From NCBI RefSeq assembly GCF_003121585.1, contig NZ_QEOO01000036.1:62001-126000 (forward strand): DNA of 64,000 nucleotides, given 5' to 3'. This DNA comes from Nocardioides speluncae (lineage in GTDB: Bacteria > Actinomycetota > Actinomycetes > Propionibacteriales > Nocardioidaceae). Every line of letters begins with the position of its first letter. Within the stretch, counting starts at the first letter, position 1. The translations under genes and the position numbers were made by a program. A model generated the notes under the pieces. That model made no database searches. It was not told the origin of the DNA and was given only the letters and a program-made list of their open reading frames with translations. Below, piece after piece: positions 1 through 8,363 of this stretch.

Positions 1-517
1 CGAGTGAGGCGGTCGGCTCGTCGAGGAGCAGTACGCCGGTCTGCTGGGCCAGCACCCGCGCGTACGACGTCCGCCCCTTCTCGCCGCCCGACATCGAGCC
101 GAAGGCGCGGTCCGCGAGGTGGGTCACCTCGGCGGTGTGCATCGCTGCGGCGACCTCGAGCTCGTCGAGGTCCTCCTCGGGCCGGCCGCGCCAGGGCGCC
201 CGGCCCATCGTGACGACCTCGCGGGCCGAGAACGGGAAGGCGATCCGCTGCTCCTGGGTGAGCATCGCGCGCTCGCGGGCCAGCGCCCGCAGCCTCCATT
301 CGGCGACGGGCCGGCCGAGGATCTCGACGGTGCCCGAGGTCGGCTCCTGGTCGCCGGAGAGCATCGCGAGGAGGGTCGACTTGCCGGCCCCGTTCGGCCC
401 GACCAGCGCGACCAGCTCGCCCCGGTCGACGCGCAGGTCGACGCCGGCCAGCACCTCGGCGGCGCCGTACCGGACCACGACGTTGCTTGCGGTGAGGACG
501 CTCATGCCCGCCGTCAT
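1..517 (-). CDS. hmuV: Haem/iron ABC transporter ATP-binding protein (3' end outside window)
   Basis: ATPase subunit that would drive import of haem or a ferric chelate through the adjacent permease. The visible 172 codons hold a Walker A loop GPNGAGKST near residue 40, a signature stretch MSGGEKGR and a Walker B/D-loop LLLDEPTASL just before the window edge, so only the C-terminal part is missing. The ATG at 517 overlaps the permease stop as ATGA, implying translational coupling; an in-frame ATG at 505 is the alternative. It is the last visible gene of a hmuT-hmuU-hmuV operon under an IdeR-type box. Haem rather than siderophore as substrate is inferred from the HmuT-like binding protein. Confidence 0.88.
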   Translation of the reverse strand, partial: MTAGMSVLTASNVVVRYGAAEVLAGVDLRVDRGELVALVGPNGAGKSTLLAMLSGDQEPTSGTVEILGRPVAEWRLRALARERAMLTQEQRIAFPFSAREVVTMGRAPWRGRPEEDLDELEVAAAMHTAEVTHLADRAFGSMSGGEKGRTSYARVLAQQTGVLLLDEPTASL

Positions 518-1626
518 GCCCAGCCTCCCGCGGTCCGGCGCGCCCGGCGCAGCAGCCAGAAGAAGAACGGGCCGCCGACCAGTGAGGTGAGCATCCCGAG
601 CGGGAGGTCGGCGTAGGCGACGAGCGTGCGGGCGACCAGGTCGGCCACGGCCAGGACCAGACCGCCGGCCAGGCAGGAGCCGACGAGAAGCATCAGATGG
701 CTCGGGCCGGTCACCATCCGGACCAGGTGCGGCACCACCAGGCCGACGAACGCCACGATCCCGCAGAAGCTGACGGCCGCGGCGGTGAGCAGCGCGACCA
801 CGACGATCAGCACGATCCGCAGCCGCTCCACGTGTACGCCGAGGTGCCGGGCCGAGCGCTCGCCGAGGGCGAGGAGGTCGAGGCTGCCGGCGGCGAGGAA
901 CGCGACCAGGATGCCGGCCGCCGCGATCGGCGCCACCACCCAGACGTACTGCCAGCGGCTGCCGCCGAGGCTGCCGAGCTGCCAGAAGACGATCTGCTCG
1001 CGGGCCTGGGTGTCGCCGAGGAACATCAGCAGCGCGAGCACGGCGCCGGCCACCGCGTTGACCGCGATCCCGGTCAGCACCAGCGTGACCACCTCGGTGC
1101 GGCCGTCCGAGCGGGACAGCAGGTAGACCAGCAGGGTTGTGGCCAGACCGCCGACGAAGGCGCAGGCCGCGATCGTCCACGCGCCGGCAAAGCCGAGGCC
1201 GAAGACGATCGCGGCCGCGGCCGCGGCGGCCGCGCCCGATGAGACGCCGACGACGCCCGGCTCGGCGAGCGGGTTGCCGAACACGCCCTGCATCAGCGCG
1301 CCGGCCACCGCCAGCGTCGCGCCGACCAGCAGCGCCATCGCGATCCTGGGGAAGCGGACCGTCCAGAGCGTCGCGTCGCCGCGCGGGTGGCTGGGCATCG
1401 GACCGAGGTCCAGGTGCAGCCGGTGCAGGATCGAGCCGGCCACCTCGTCCGGCGCGATCCGGAGCTGGCCGGACCCTGCCGAGACCAGCACCACCGCGAC
1501 CAGGGCCACGACCAGGCCGGTGAGGAACAGCGTGGCCCGGGTGCGCCGTACCGCCGGCGGCGCGGGAGTACGGCGGCCGCGGTTGGCGGTCGACACCTTG
1601 GAGACCGGTGAGGCCGTCGCGGTCAC
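514..1626 (-). CDS. hmuU: Haem/iron ABC transporter permease (FecCD family)
   Basis: Membrane channel of the importer, 370 residues, usual FecCD/BtuC length. One N-terminal helix (about residues 25-45) precedes the family core; the conserved segment with ALMQGVFGNPLAEPG and the later GLVVPHLVRM loop, where the ATPase docks, are both present. The GTG start at 1626 overlaps the stop of the binding-protein gene as GTGA, and its own stop overlaps the ATPase start, so the three genes form a tightly coupled operon. The open frame extends further upstream, but that part is antisense-like or out-of-frame sequence over hmuT and has no family similarity. Confidence 0.9.
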   Translation of the reverse strand: MTATASPVSKVSTANRGRRTPAPPAVRRTRATLFLTGLVVALVAVVLVSAGSGQLRIAPDEVAGSILHRLHLDLGPMPSHPRGDATLWTVRFPRIAMALLVGATLAVAGALMQGVFGNPLAEPGVVGVSSGAAAAAAAAIVFGLGFAGAWTIAACAFVGGLATTLLVYLLSRSDGRTEVVTLVLTGIAVNAVAGAVLALLMFLGDTQAREQIVFWQLGSLGGSRWQYVWVVAPIAAAGILVAFLAAGSLDLLALGERSARHLGVHVERLRIVLIVVVALLTAAAVSFCGIVAFVGLVVPHLVRMVTGPSHLMLLVGSCLAGGLVLAVADLVARTLVAYADLPLGMLTSLVGGPFFFWLLRRARRTAGGWA

Positions 1627-2720
1627 AGCGCCTCCGGCGCGTAGAGCGCCACCGCGAGTGCATTGAGTACGCCGGGAGTCCGGGGCCCGAAGCTGAGGAT
1701 CTGGCTGTCGCTCATCGCGACCACGCGCTCGTTCTCGCCGGCAGGGGTCTGCGCCAGCGCCGGGAACCGCTCGACCAGGCCCTCCACGCCGCCGACCGAC
1801 TCCAGGCCCTTGCTCATCATCAGGATTACGTCGGGCTGGGCGGAGATCAGCGCCTCGTCGTTGACCGGCCTCATCCCCTTCCAGCCGATCTCCTTGCTGA
1901 CGTCGTACCCGCCGACCGCGTCGATCAGGGTGTCCGCGCCGGAGCCCTGGCCGAACATGTAGTAGACGCCGGCCTGGCCACGGAGGTAGAGGAAGACCGT
2001 GCGCAGCCGGCCGGTCAGCTGCTCGGGCACGGCGTCCGCAATGGCCGTCTGCACCTCGGTGGTCTCGTCCTCGATCCGCTGGCCGAGCCGCTTGCCCTCG
2101 TCGGGCAGGCCGAGCGCGTCGCCGACCTCGCGGGTGAGCGAGGACAGGTTGTCGAGGGTGCGCTCGGAGTCCATGACCACGACCGGGATGCCGACATCGC
2201 GCAGCTGGAGGATCACGTCCCACGGGCCGAGTGAGGTGTCGGTCAGCACCACCGTCGGGTCGAGTTCGAGGATCGCCTCGGCATTGAGCTCATGGCCGTT
2301 CTGGGTGACCAGCGGCCGGTCCTCGATCTCTTTGAACGACGACGACACGTCCCGGCCGACGACGTTTTCGCCCAGGCCGAGCTCGAACACGGTCCGGGCC
2401 AGCGTGCCGTAGATGTCGAGCGCCAGGATCCGGCTGGTGTCCATCACCGTGACCGTGGTGCCCTGCGCGTCCTTCACCGTGGCCGGCAGCTGCGGCGCCG
2501 GGTCGTCGGCGATCGGCTCGACGGGCTCGTCGGGCAGCTCGATGTCGATCACACCCTGGTGCGCGCGGACGTCGTCGGCCGGCTGCACGTCGGCGATGTG
2601 AGGGACCGAGGTGGAGGGCCCGGAGTCGTCGCCGTGGTTGGGGGAGTCGATCAGCGGGCCGCAGGCGGACAGCAGCAGCGCGAACAACGGGACCAGGACG
2701 CTCGAGGCGGCGCGATGCAT
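1623..2720 (-). CDS. hmuT: Haem/iron ABC transporter substrate-binding lipoprotein
   Basis: Extracytoplasmic binding protein, 365 residues, with a lipobox LLSAC placing the lipidated Cys at residue 20. After a Pro/Asp-rich linker the periplasmic-binding-protein fold starts near residue 80; segments such as GRDVSSSFKEIEDRP and VVLTDTSLGP match the HmuT haem-binding branch. It is the first gene of hmuTUV. No good Shine-Dalgarno sequence precedes the ATG. A -10-like TAGCCT lies at 2769-2774 on this strand, with an IdeR/DtxR box over the -35 region, so iron-dependent repression is expected. Haem versus ferric siderophore cannot be settled from sequence alone. Confidence 0.85.
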   Translation of the reverse strand: MHRAASSVLVPLFALLLSACGPLIDSPNHGDDSGPSTSVPHIADVQPADDVRAHQGVIDIELPDEPVEPIADDPAPQLPATVKDAQGTTVTVMDTSRILALDIYGTLARTVFELGLGENVVGRDVSSSFKEIEDRPLVTQNGHELNAEAILELDPTVVLTDTSLGPWDVILQLRDVGIPVVVMDSERTLDNLSSLTREVGDALGLPDEGKRLGQRIEDETTEVQTAIADAVPEQLTGRLRTVFLYLRGQAGVYYMFGQGSGADTLIDAVGGYDVSKEIGWKGMRPVNDEALISAQPDVILMMSKGLESVGGVEGLVERFPALAQTPAGENERVVAMSDSQILSFGPRTPGVLNALAVALYAPEAL

Positions 2721-2781
2721 GGCAGGGAGGTCGCTCTTCGTTGGCCGCCCGGATGGCGACGGGGGCTCAGGCTATCGCAAA

Positions 2782-2800
2782 TAAGGTAAGGCTTACCTAA
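2782..2800 (-). promoter_or_regulatory. IdeR/DtxR iron box
   Basis: The 19-base palindrome TAAGGTAAGGCTTACCTAA matches 16 of 19 positions of the DtxR/IdeR consensus TTAGGTTAGGCTAACCTAA. Its centre is about 70 bases upstream of hmuT and it overlaps the expected -35 region for the -10 TAGCCT at 2769-2774. Repression of hmuTUV by iron-loaded IdeR is the expected role. The GreA-like gene on the other side could also be affected. Confidence 0.85.
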
Positions 2801-2871
2801 TTTCTTGCCTGGCCTGTCTTCAGTTGCGCGTGGCAAAGTGGGCTGAACGTCGGTCTCCGAGAGGACGGATC

Positions 2872-3342
2872 ATGGGCGAGCCCGCGAAGTTGGACGCCGC
2901 TGCCAAGCAGCGGATCAAGGATGCGCTGGTGGCGCATGTCGCGGCTCACCTCGGCGCGGCCGGTGAGACGGCCGCTTACGAGCGCGCCGCGGCGCAGCTG
3001 GACCAGGCGGCGTCGCACTCGGTCGACGACCTCTCGCAGTCCGACGAGGAGGGCGAGCTGTCGGGCCTGATCGCGGCGGCCGGCGAGCGGCAGCAGGCGA
3101 ATCTGGCTGCCATCCGCGACCTTGACTTCGGGCCTAAGGACGTCGTGGAGCCCGGAGCGGTCATCGCCTTCGGTGGCGACCACTACGTGGTCGGCGCGGT
3201 CGCCGACGCCTTCGAGTGCGACGGGGTCACCTACGAAGGCGTCTCGGCCGACTCGCCGGTGTACGCCGCCAGCGCGGGCCTGCTTGCGGGCGAGACCTTC
3301 ACCGTCAACGGGCGCGAGCACCGTCTCGACCTGGTCACCTAG
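2872..3342 (+). CDS. GreA/GreB-like small protein
   Basis: A 156-residue acidic protein. The N-terminal half is a predicted helical pair with an acidic turn (SVDDLSQSDEEGEL, about residues 50-63). The C-terminal half (EPGAVIAFGGDHYVVG, then SADSPVYAAS and FTVNG) resembles the FKBP-like C-terminal domain of GreA/GreB elongation factors. It is not a canonical GreA because the usual N-terminal motifs are absent. The ATG at 2872 is chosen because GAGAGGA lies 6 bases upstream; an in-frame upstream ATG at 2824 lacks such a site. A role in modulating RNA polymerase is inferred from the fold only. Confidence 0.55.
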   Translation: MGEPAKLDAAAKQRIKDALVAHVAAHLGAAGETAAYERAAAQLDQAASHSVDDLSQSDEEGELSGLIAAAGERQQANLAAIRDLDFGPKDVVEPGAVIAFGGDHYVVGAVADAFECDGVTYEGVSADSPVYAASAGLLAGETFTVNGREHRLDLVT

Positions 3343-3345
3343 TCC

Positions 3346-3519
3346 TTGTCCGCTGTCGAACGGCTGCAGCGTCAGTCACCAGAGATGGTCCGCGCCATCC
3401 TCAACACCCGGCTCTCGGTCCTGTTCACGGAGCGAATGCTGATCATGCTCGGCCTCGACCCGACTGAGGCCGCCCGCCTGGTCGCCCTGGACCTGCCCAC
3501 CGCTCCGCAGCCCACCTGA
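3346..3519 (+). CDS. Small hypothetical protein overlapping exonuclease 3' end
   Basis: A 57-codon frame starting at TTG 3346 (or ATG 3385), just after and in the same frame as the stop of the GreA-like gene. Roughly 86 percent of its codons end in G or C, like genuine genes here, and the peptide (for example RAILNTRLSVLFTER, then LGLDPTEAARLV) reads as an amphipathic helical protein. It lies fully antisense to the last 48 codons of the exonuclease reading frame, whose translation there looks non-homologous. It may be a short independent gene or the remnant of a longer one. No function is recognised. Confidence 0.35.
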   Translation: MSAVERLQRQSPEMVRAILNTRLSVLFTERMLIMLGLDPTEAARLVALDLPTAPQPT

Positions 3520-4533
3520 CGCGGAGGCGGGATTGGTGCTGAGCACCCGGATCGCCAGGTCTGTGGTGGCCTGGACGTTGAGGAAGCCGACGACCCGGGT
3601 CACCCGGTCGAGGTCGAGGGGGAGCAGTCCGGGGCTGCCCGGGACGTCGGGAGTGAGGCCGAGGTCGAGGTCGTCGCGGCCCGACATGATCCGGACGTTG
3701 AAGTCGTAGCGCTCGCGGGCACCCGGCGCGGACAGTCGGCGCACGATGGTGGCGCCGGTACGACGGCCGCCGGTCTCCTCGGCCCAGCTGTCGAGGGCGG
3801 CGACCACGGCCCGTCCGTCGTTGTGGTCGATGTCGGCCCAGACCGTGTCCATCGAGCCGGCCTGCTCGAGCAGCACCGCCGCGGACTTCTCCCCGATTCC
3901 CGAGACGCCGGGCAGGTTGTCGCTGGCGTCGCCGCGGAGGGCGGCGTACTCGAGGTAGCGGTCGGCGGAGACGCCGTACATCAGCCGTAGCTTGGTCGGG
4001 TTCAGCAGCGGTGAGCCGTTGATGCCGCCGTCGATCAGGCGCAGCACCTGCGTGTGCTCGCTGATGTGGGCGAAGGCGTCCCGGTCGGAGGTGATGATCA
4101 CGCAGTTCCAGCCGTTGCGCTCGGCCCAGGTCGCGCCGGATGCGTTGACGTCGTCGGCCTCAAGACCCGGGGGAGTGAGGGTCGCGAGGCCGAGGGCGTC
4201 GAGCAGGCCGCCGGCCCGCTCGAGCTGGTCGACAAGCTCGGGATGCTTCTCGGCCCGTCCGGCCTTGTAGTCCGGGTAGAAGTCGCGGCGGACCGATGCC
4301 GTGCGGTCGTCGAGCCCGAAGATCACCGCGTCCGGTGCGAAGCCGTCGATCGACTCGATGATCTGCCGGAGCATGCCGTGCAGCGCCCACGCCGGCCGTC
4401 CGGAGCGGTCGGTGATGCGGGTGTAGGCCCGCGCGTGGTGGTTGCGATGGAGCAACGAAGGCGCGTCGACGACTAGCAGCAGCTTGCGAGGGCGGTCGTA
4501 CGGCTCAGATGTCGGCATGGCGATCGGCGCCAT
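3376..4533 (-). CDS. 5'-3' exonuclease (FEN/PolA N-terminal type)
   Basis: Stand-alone flap/5' exonuclease domain like the N-terminal domain of DNA polymerase I, acting on RNA primers or flaps. Metal-binding and fold motifs are clear: VVDAPSLLHR near residue 20, RRDFYPDYKAGR near 85, LEADDV near 125, ITSDRDAF near 148 and the helix-hairpin-helix GDASDNLPGVSGIGEKSA near 203. The recognisable protein ends around residue 335 (STNPAS); the remaining 50 residues are Gln/Arg/Asp-rich and antisense to a coding-like frame, so the true 3' end may differ. The ATG at 4533 lies 12 bases after the preceding oxidoreductase stop, suggesting co-transcription. Confidence 0.82.
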   Translation of the reverse strand: MAPIAMPTSEPYDRPRKLLLVVDAPSLLHRNHHARAYTRITDRSGRPAWALHGMLRQIIESIDGFAPDAVIFGLDDRTASVRRDFYPDYKAGRAEKHPELVDQLERAGGLLDALGLATLTPPGLEADDVNASGATWAERNGWNCVIITSDRDAFAHISEHTQVLRLIDGGINGSPLLNPTKLRLMYGVSADRYLEYAALRGDASDNLPGVSGIGEKSAAVLLEQAGSMDTVWADIDHNDGRAVVAALDSWAEETGGRRTGATIVRRLSAPGARERYDFNVRIMSGRDDLDLGLTPDVPGSPGLLPLDLDRVTRVVGFLNVQATTDLAIRVLSTNPASASGGLRSGGQVQGDQAGGLSRVEAEHDQHSLREQDREPGVEDGADHLW

Positions 4534-4545
4534 CGTAGGCCGAAC

Positions 4546-5514
4546 TCAGAGGACGATGGCGACCTTGCCGCGTACCTGTCCGGACTCGAGGTAGCGCATC
4601 GCCTCCGGGACCTGGTCGAGTGGATAGGTGCGGTCGACGCTGGGGATGACCTTGCCGGCCTCGAGGAGCGGGGCGAGGAGCTCCAGGTCGCTCGCGCGCT
4701 CCTTGCTGACGAGCATGGTCAGCCGCTGACGCACGAAGAGCGAGAGCAGCGGCGCCCGAAGTGACTGGCCGAACCCGCCCGTCACCTTGCCGCCGTCCTC
4801 GCCGCCGACGATGACGAGCGTCCCGGTCGGCGTGAGCGCCCGGCGCAGCCGGGGGAGCGACGGGTTGCCGCCGATGTCGAGGATGAGGTCGTAGGTGTTG
4901 GTGCCGTCGGCGAAGTCCTCGCGGGTGTAGTCGATGACGTGACTGGCGCCCAGGGCGCGGACCAGGTCGAGCTTCGGCGTGCTGCACACGCCGGTGACCT
5001 CGGCGTCGAACGCCTTGGCGAGCTGTACGGCGAAGCTGCCGACTCCACCGGATGCGCCGATGATCAGGACCCGCTGACCTGCCACGACGCGGCCGGCATC
5101 GGTCAGGGCCTGCAGCGCCGTGCCCCCAGAGATCGGGACGACGGCGGCTTGGTCGAATGTGAGGCTGGCCGGCTTGCGGGCCACCTTGTCCTCCCGCGCG
5201 GCGGCGTACTCGGCGAAGGACCCGCGGGAGATGCCGTATACCTCGTCGCCCTCGGAGAATCTGGTGACCGAGGCCCCGACCGCCGTGACGGTGCCGGCGA
5301 CGTCGAGGCCGGGTACCGGGTTCCTCGGGCCGCGGAACCCGAATGCAAGTCGCATCAGGTACGGCAGGCCGGCCATCAGGTGCCAGGTCCCGCGGTCCAG
5401 GCCGGCTGCACGCACCTTGATGAGCACTTCGTCTTCCGCGATCGCGGGCCGGTCGACCTCGCCGAGGCGCAGGACATCGGCCGACCCGTACTTGTCCTGG
5501 ACGATGGCGCGCAT
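4546..5514 (-). CDS. Zinc-independent MDR oxidoreductase (quinone/enoyl reductase type)
   Basis: A 322-residue medium-chain dehydrogenase/reductase predicted to use NADPH on small carbonyl or quinone substrates. The GroES-like N-terminal domain (VLIKVRAAGLDRGTWH) is followed by a Rossmann fold with the nucleotide loop GASGGVGSFAVQLA near residue 150; structural and catalytic zinc ligands are not evident. The C-terminus (LDQVPEAMRYLESG, then GKVAIVL) is typical of the family. A Shine-Dalgarno GGGAGGG lies about 9 bases before the ATG. It is followed after 12 bases by the exonuclease gene. The true substrate is unknown. Confidence 0.82.
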   Translation of the reverse strand: MRAIVQDKYGSADVLRLGEVDRPAIAEDEVLIKVRAAGLDRGTWHLMAGLPYLMRLAFGFRGPRNPVPGLDVAGTVTAVGASVTRFSEGDEVYGISRGSFAEYAAAREDKVARKPASLTFDQAAVVPISGGTALQALTDAGRVVAGQRVLIIGASGGVGSFAVQLAKAFDAEVTGVCSTPKLDLVRALGASHVIDYTREDFADGTNTYDLILDIGGNPSLPRLRRALTPTGTLVIVGGEDGGKVTGGFGQSLRAPLLSLFVRQRLTMLVSKERASDLELLAPLLEAGKVIPSVDRTYPLDQVPEAMRYLESGQVRGKVAIVL

Positions 5515-5570
5515 CAGGTGACCCTCCCGCGGTCGACCATACGCACCCGGACGCTCGTGGTTCAGCGGAA

Positions 5571-6461
5571 TCAGCGCTTGGCTCGCAGGCTCCGGCGCAG
5601 ATCAGCGGCGACCTCGCGGACCGACGGCGCAACAGCCCGTGCGTCGCGCACCGCCAGGCACACCGCACGTGCGGCGTTCAACCTCGTGTGCGGTGTCTCG
5701 GCGCGGCTGGCCAGCACGGAAGCGGGGAGTACGCCGTTTCCCAGCCCCGCCTCGACCAGCTCGGCGATCGTCGCCAGGCCCTCGAGCTCCCAGCGCGCCC
5801 GGGGTACGGCGCCGGCCGAGGCGAGCAGCGCGTCGCCGTACTCACGCGACGGGTGTCCGGCGGGCGGGCACAGCCACGGGTGCCCGGCGACGATCTCGGG
5901 CAGCCGCGCGCGCAGGCTGGATCGCCCGGTCGCGGCCGGGCCGGCGAGCACCAGACGCTCGTCCACGAGGCGGTGGACGGTCACGCCGGGCCAGGCGGCC
6001 TGCTCGTTGCCTGGCCAGAGGTCGATGACGGCAAGGTCCAGCCGTCCCTGGGCCACCAGATCGCCGGCTGGTCCCGACTCCACCTGGTGCAGAGCGACCC
6101 GTAGGTCCGGGAAGCGGCTTGAGGCGGCCGCAATCCCACGTGCGGTCCGGCCGGCGAGGGTGGGGACCGACCCGACCGTGACCGCACCACCGACCTCACC
6201 GGAGGCGGCCTTCACCTCCGACTCGACGTACTGCGCCTGCGCCAGGAGGCCGAGTGCGTGCTCGGCGAGGACGACTCCGGCACCGGTCAGCCGGGCGCTC
6301 CGCGGGCCGCGTTCCAGCAGAGCGGCTCCGACCTCGCGCTCAAGTGTCGCCAGCTGCTGGGAGACCGCGGACGGCGTGAAGCCCGCCTCGTCGGCCACAG
6401 CGGCGATGCTGCCGAGCCGGGCGAAACGCGCCAGCAGGTCGACCCGATCCAGACTGAGCAT
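5571..6461 (-). CDS. LysR-family transcriptional regulator
   Basis: A 296-residue regulator with an N-terminal winged helix (AGFTPSAVSQQLATLEREVG, residues about 27-46) followed by a LysR effector-binding domain. It is divergent from the aminotransferase gene across a 70-base gap, the usual arrangement of a LysR gene and its target. On this strand TAAGGT (6473-6468) ends 6 bases before the ATG, indicating a leaderless transcript. An ATCAG/CTGAT inverted repeat in the shared gap is a possible operator. The co-inducer cannot be guessed. Confidence 0.85.
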   Translation of the reverse strand: MLSLDRVDLLARFARLGSIAAVADEAGFTPSAVSQQLATLEREVGAALLERGPRSARLTGAGVVLAEHALGLLAQAQYVESEVKAASGEVGGAVTVGSVPTLAGRTARGIAAASSRFPDLRVALHQVESGPAGDLVAQGRLDLAVIDLWPGNEQAAWPGVTVHRLVDERLVLAGPAATGRSSLRARLPEIVAGHPWLCPPAGHPSREYGDALLASAGAVPRARWELEGLATIAELVEAGLGNGVLPASVLASRAETPHTRLNAARAVCLAVRDARAVAPSVREVAADLRRSLRAKR

Positions 6462-6467
6462 AAGCAG

Positions 6468-6506
6468 ACCTTAGTCCCGGGATCAGATTTTCGCGCTTTA
6501 CCTGAT
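6468..6506. promoter_or_regulatory. Divergent promoter/operator region, LysR and aminotransferase
   Basis: The minus strand carries -10 TAAGGT (6473-6468), 6 bases from the LysR ATG. The inverted repeat ATCAG (6482-6486) / CTGAT (6502-6506) has arm centres 20 bases apart and could be a LysR-type site. The right arm covers the ATG at 6505, which argues for the downstream GTG as the aminotransferase start. Confidence 0.35.
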
Positions 6507-6531
6507 GCTCGACACCGTCGATGATGGACGT

Positions 6532-7776
6532 GTGACAGTCTCCGCCACCCTCGCCATCAACCAAGAGATCGCCCGCCGCCGAGCCGCCGGCCACGACACC
6601 ATCCCGCTCGGCTTCGGCGAGGCGAGCATTCCGATCCACCCGGAGCTCACTCGCCGCCTTGGCGTGTACGCCGAGCTCGGCGGCTACGGCCCGGTCGCGG
6701 GCATACCCGCCCTCCTCGACGCCGCAGCCGGCTACTGGTCCCGGCGCGGGGTGCCGACCCGCGCCGACCAGGTGGTGGCCGGTCCCGGCTCCAAGCCGCT
6801 GCTGTACGCCGTCCTCCAGGCGCTGGGCGGCCCGGTCGCGCTGCCCCGGCCCAGCTGGGTCAGCTACGCCGCCCAGAACGCGCTGCTCAACCAGGAGTCC
6901 GTGCTGATCGACACCTTGCCCGGGCAGGGCGGGGTGCCGGACCCGAGGGCTCTCGAGGTCGAGGCCGTCCGTCGCCGGCGAGCCGGGGCCCCGCTCAGCT
7001 GCGTCCTGGTCACCATGCCCGACAACCCGACCGGGACGGTCGCCGCGCCCGCCGTCGTACGAGAGCTGTGCGCCGTGGCCCAGCGCCAGGACCTCATGGT
7101 CATCTCCGACGAGATCTACCTCGACCTGGTGCACGATGCCGCGACCTCGGTGCTGACCCCGTCCGAGCTGGTCCCGGACCTGACGATCACCACGACCGGC
7201 CTGAGCAAGAGCCTGGCCCTCGGCGGCTGGCGGATCGGGGTGGCCCGCTTCCCGGACACCGACCGCGGCGCACTCCTGCAGCAGGCCGTCACCACCGCGG
7301 CCAGCGAGATCTGGTCGACGCCGGCGCATCCGGTGCAGGCGGTCGCGGCCTGGGCGTTCACCGAACCCGTCGAGCTTCGGGACCACCTTGCCCACAGCCG
7401 GCGCCTCCACGGGGCAGTGGCCTGGGCCGCGGCTGAGGTGTTCCGGGCCGCCGGCGCCTCTGTGCCGCAGCCCGCGGCGGGCTTCTACCTCTACCCGGAC
7501 TTCACCGGATCCCGGGCCCAGCTGGCGAGGCTCGGGATCCGTACCAGCGGCGACCTGGCCGCCCATCTGCTCGACAAGCTGGGGATCGCGACCCTGCCCG
7601 GCTCGGCGTTCGGCGACGTACCGGAGCGGCTCACGCTCCGCATCGCCACGCCGATGCTCTACGGACCGGACGAGACCCGGCGCTGGCAGGCCCTTCGCGC
7701 GGAGGACCCGACCGCTCTTCCCTGGCTGGCCGAGTCACTTGCCACGGTCGGAAAGGCCGTTTCTGGGATGCTGTGA
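6532..7776 (+). CDS. PLP-dependent aminotransferase, class I/II
   Basis: Fold-type I aminotransferase of 414 residues. The PLP lysine sits in TGLSKSLALGGWRIG, with MPDNPTGTVAAP and VISDEIYLDLVHD (PLP-ring Asp) before it in the usual order and an RIATPML substrate-carboxylate Arg region near the C-terminus. GTG 6532 (starting TVSATLAINQEI) is preferred; ATG 6505 in the same frame would add nine residues but lies inside a candidate LysR operator. It is divergent from the LysR gene, which probably controls it. The substrate is unknown; it resembles the aspartate/aromatic aminotransferase group more than the branched-chain type. Confidence 0.8.
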   Translation: MTVSATLAINQEIARRRAAGHDTIPLGFGEASIPIHPELTRRLGVYAELGGYGPVAGIPALLDAAAGYWSRRGVPTRADQVVAGPGSKPLLYAVLQALGGPVALPRPSWVSYAAQNALLNQESVLIDTLPGQGGVPDPRALEVEAVRRRRAGAPLSCVLVTMPDNPTGTVAAPAVVRELCAVAQRQDLMVISDEIYLDLVHDAATSVLTPSELVPDLTITTTGLSKSLALGGWRIGVARFPDTDRGALLQQAVTTAASEIWSTPAHPVQAVAAWAFTEPVELRDHLAHSRRLHGAVAWAAAEVFRAAGASVPQPAAGFYLYPDFTGSRAQLARLGIRTSGDLAAHLLDKLGIATLPGSAFGDVPERLTLRIATPMLYGPDETRRWQALRAEDPTALPWLAESLATVGKAVSGML

Positions 7777-7825
7777 GCGTGGCAGGCGGATCCGTGGTGG
7801 GCCGACTCGTCCGGACGCCTGCGGA

Positions 7826-7831
7826 TAGCCT
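7826..7831 (+). promoter_or_regulatory. -10 hexamer of leaderless GNAT gene
   Basis: TAGCCT ends 6 bases before the GTG at 7838, placing the transcription start at the start codon. No Shine-Dalgarno sequence is present. Confidence 0.5.
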
Positions 7832-7837
7832 CGACGG

Positions 7838-8314
7838 GTGGACTCACTAGAGGTCGGGGAGCGTCGGCTGACGATCGACCGCGCGACGGAGTCCGACGTG
7901 CCGGAGCTGGTTGCGCTGCTGGCGGACGACGTCCTCGGCGCCGGCCGGGAGGTGTCCGAGCTGGAGCCGTATCTCGCGGCCTTCCGGGACATCGACAGCG
8001 ACCCGCACCAGTACCTGGCCGCGGTGCGGGACGTTGACGGCAGCCTCGTCGGCACGATGCAGCTGACGCTCATTCCTGGGCTGGCACGTGGCGGCGCCAA
8101 GAGGCTTCAGATCGAGGCGGTGCGTCTCGCCTCGAGTGTGCGGGGGACGGGACTCGGCACCGCGCTGTTCGCATGGGCTCACGACTATGGCCGCCAGCAT
8201 GGCGCATCCCTCGCCCAGCTGACCTCGGACAAGACGCGCGTCGACGCCCTCCGCTTCTACGAGCAGCTCGGCTACCAGGCCAGCCACGAAGGCTTCAAGC
8301 GCCACCTCTGTTGA
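7838..8314 (+). CDS. GNAT-family N-acetyltransferase
   Basis: A 158-residue acetyltransferase. The acetyl-CoA loop is RGTGLGTALFAWA near residue 105, preceded by the strand IEAVRLASSV, and it ends with a typical FYEQLGYQASHEGFK C-terminal strand. Low-molecular-weight amines or antibiotics are usual substrates of this branch, but nothing here identifies one. The GTG start is supported by a leaderless -10 (TAGCCT, 7826-7831). The last codons share 21 identical bases with an orphan stretch at 12727-12747, a likely remnant of a related gene. Confidence 0.82.
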   Translation: MDSLEVGERRLTIDRATESDVPELVALLADDVLGAGREVSELEPYLAAFRDIDSDPHQYLAAVRDVDGSLVGTMQLTLIPGLARGGAKRLQIEAVRLASSVRGTGLGTALFAWAHDYGRQHGASLAQLTSDKTRVDALRFYEQLGYQASHEGFKRHLC

Positions 8315-8350
8315 CTTCGGAGTAAGTTACCGAGAATTCAATAAGGGCGG

Positions 8351-8356
8351 TAGGGT
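8351..8356 (+). promoter_or_regulatory. -10 hexamer of leaderless TetR gene
   Basis: TAGGGT ends 7 bases before GTG 8364. This makes 8364 the likely real start even though that frame closes after 13 codons, which supports a frameshift in the gene. Confidence 0.5.
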
Positions 8357-8363
8357 CTCTGCC

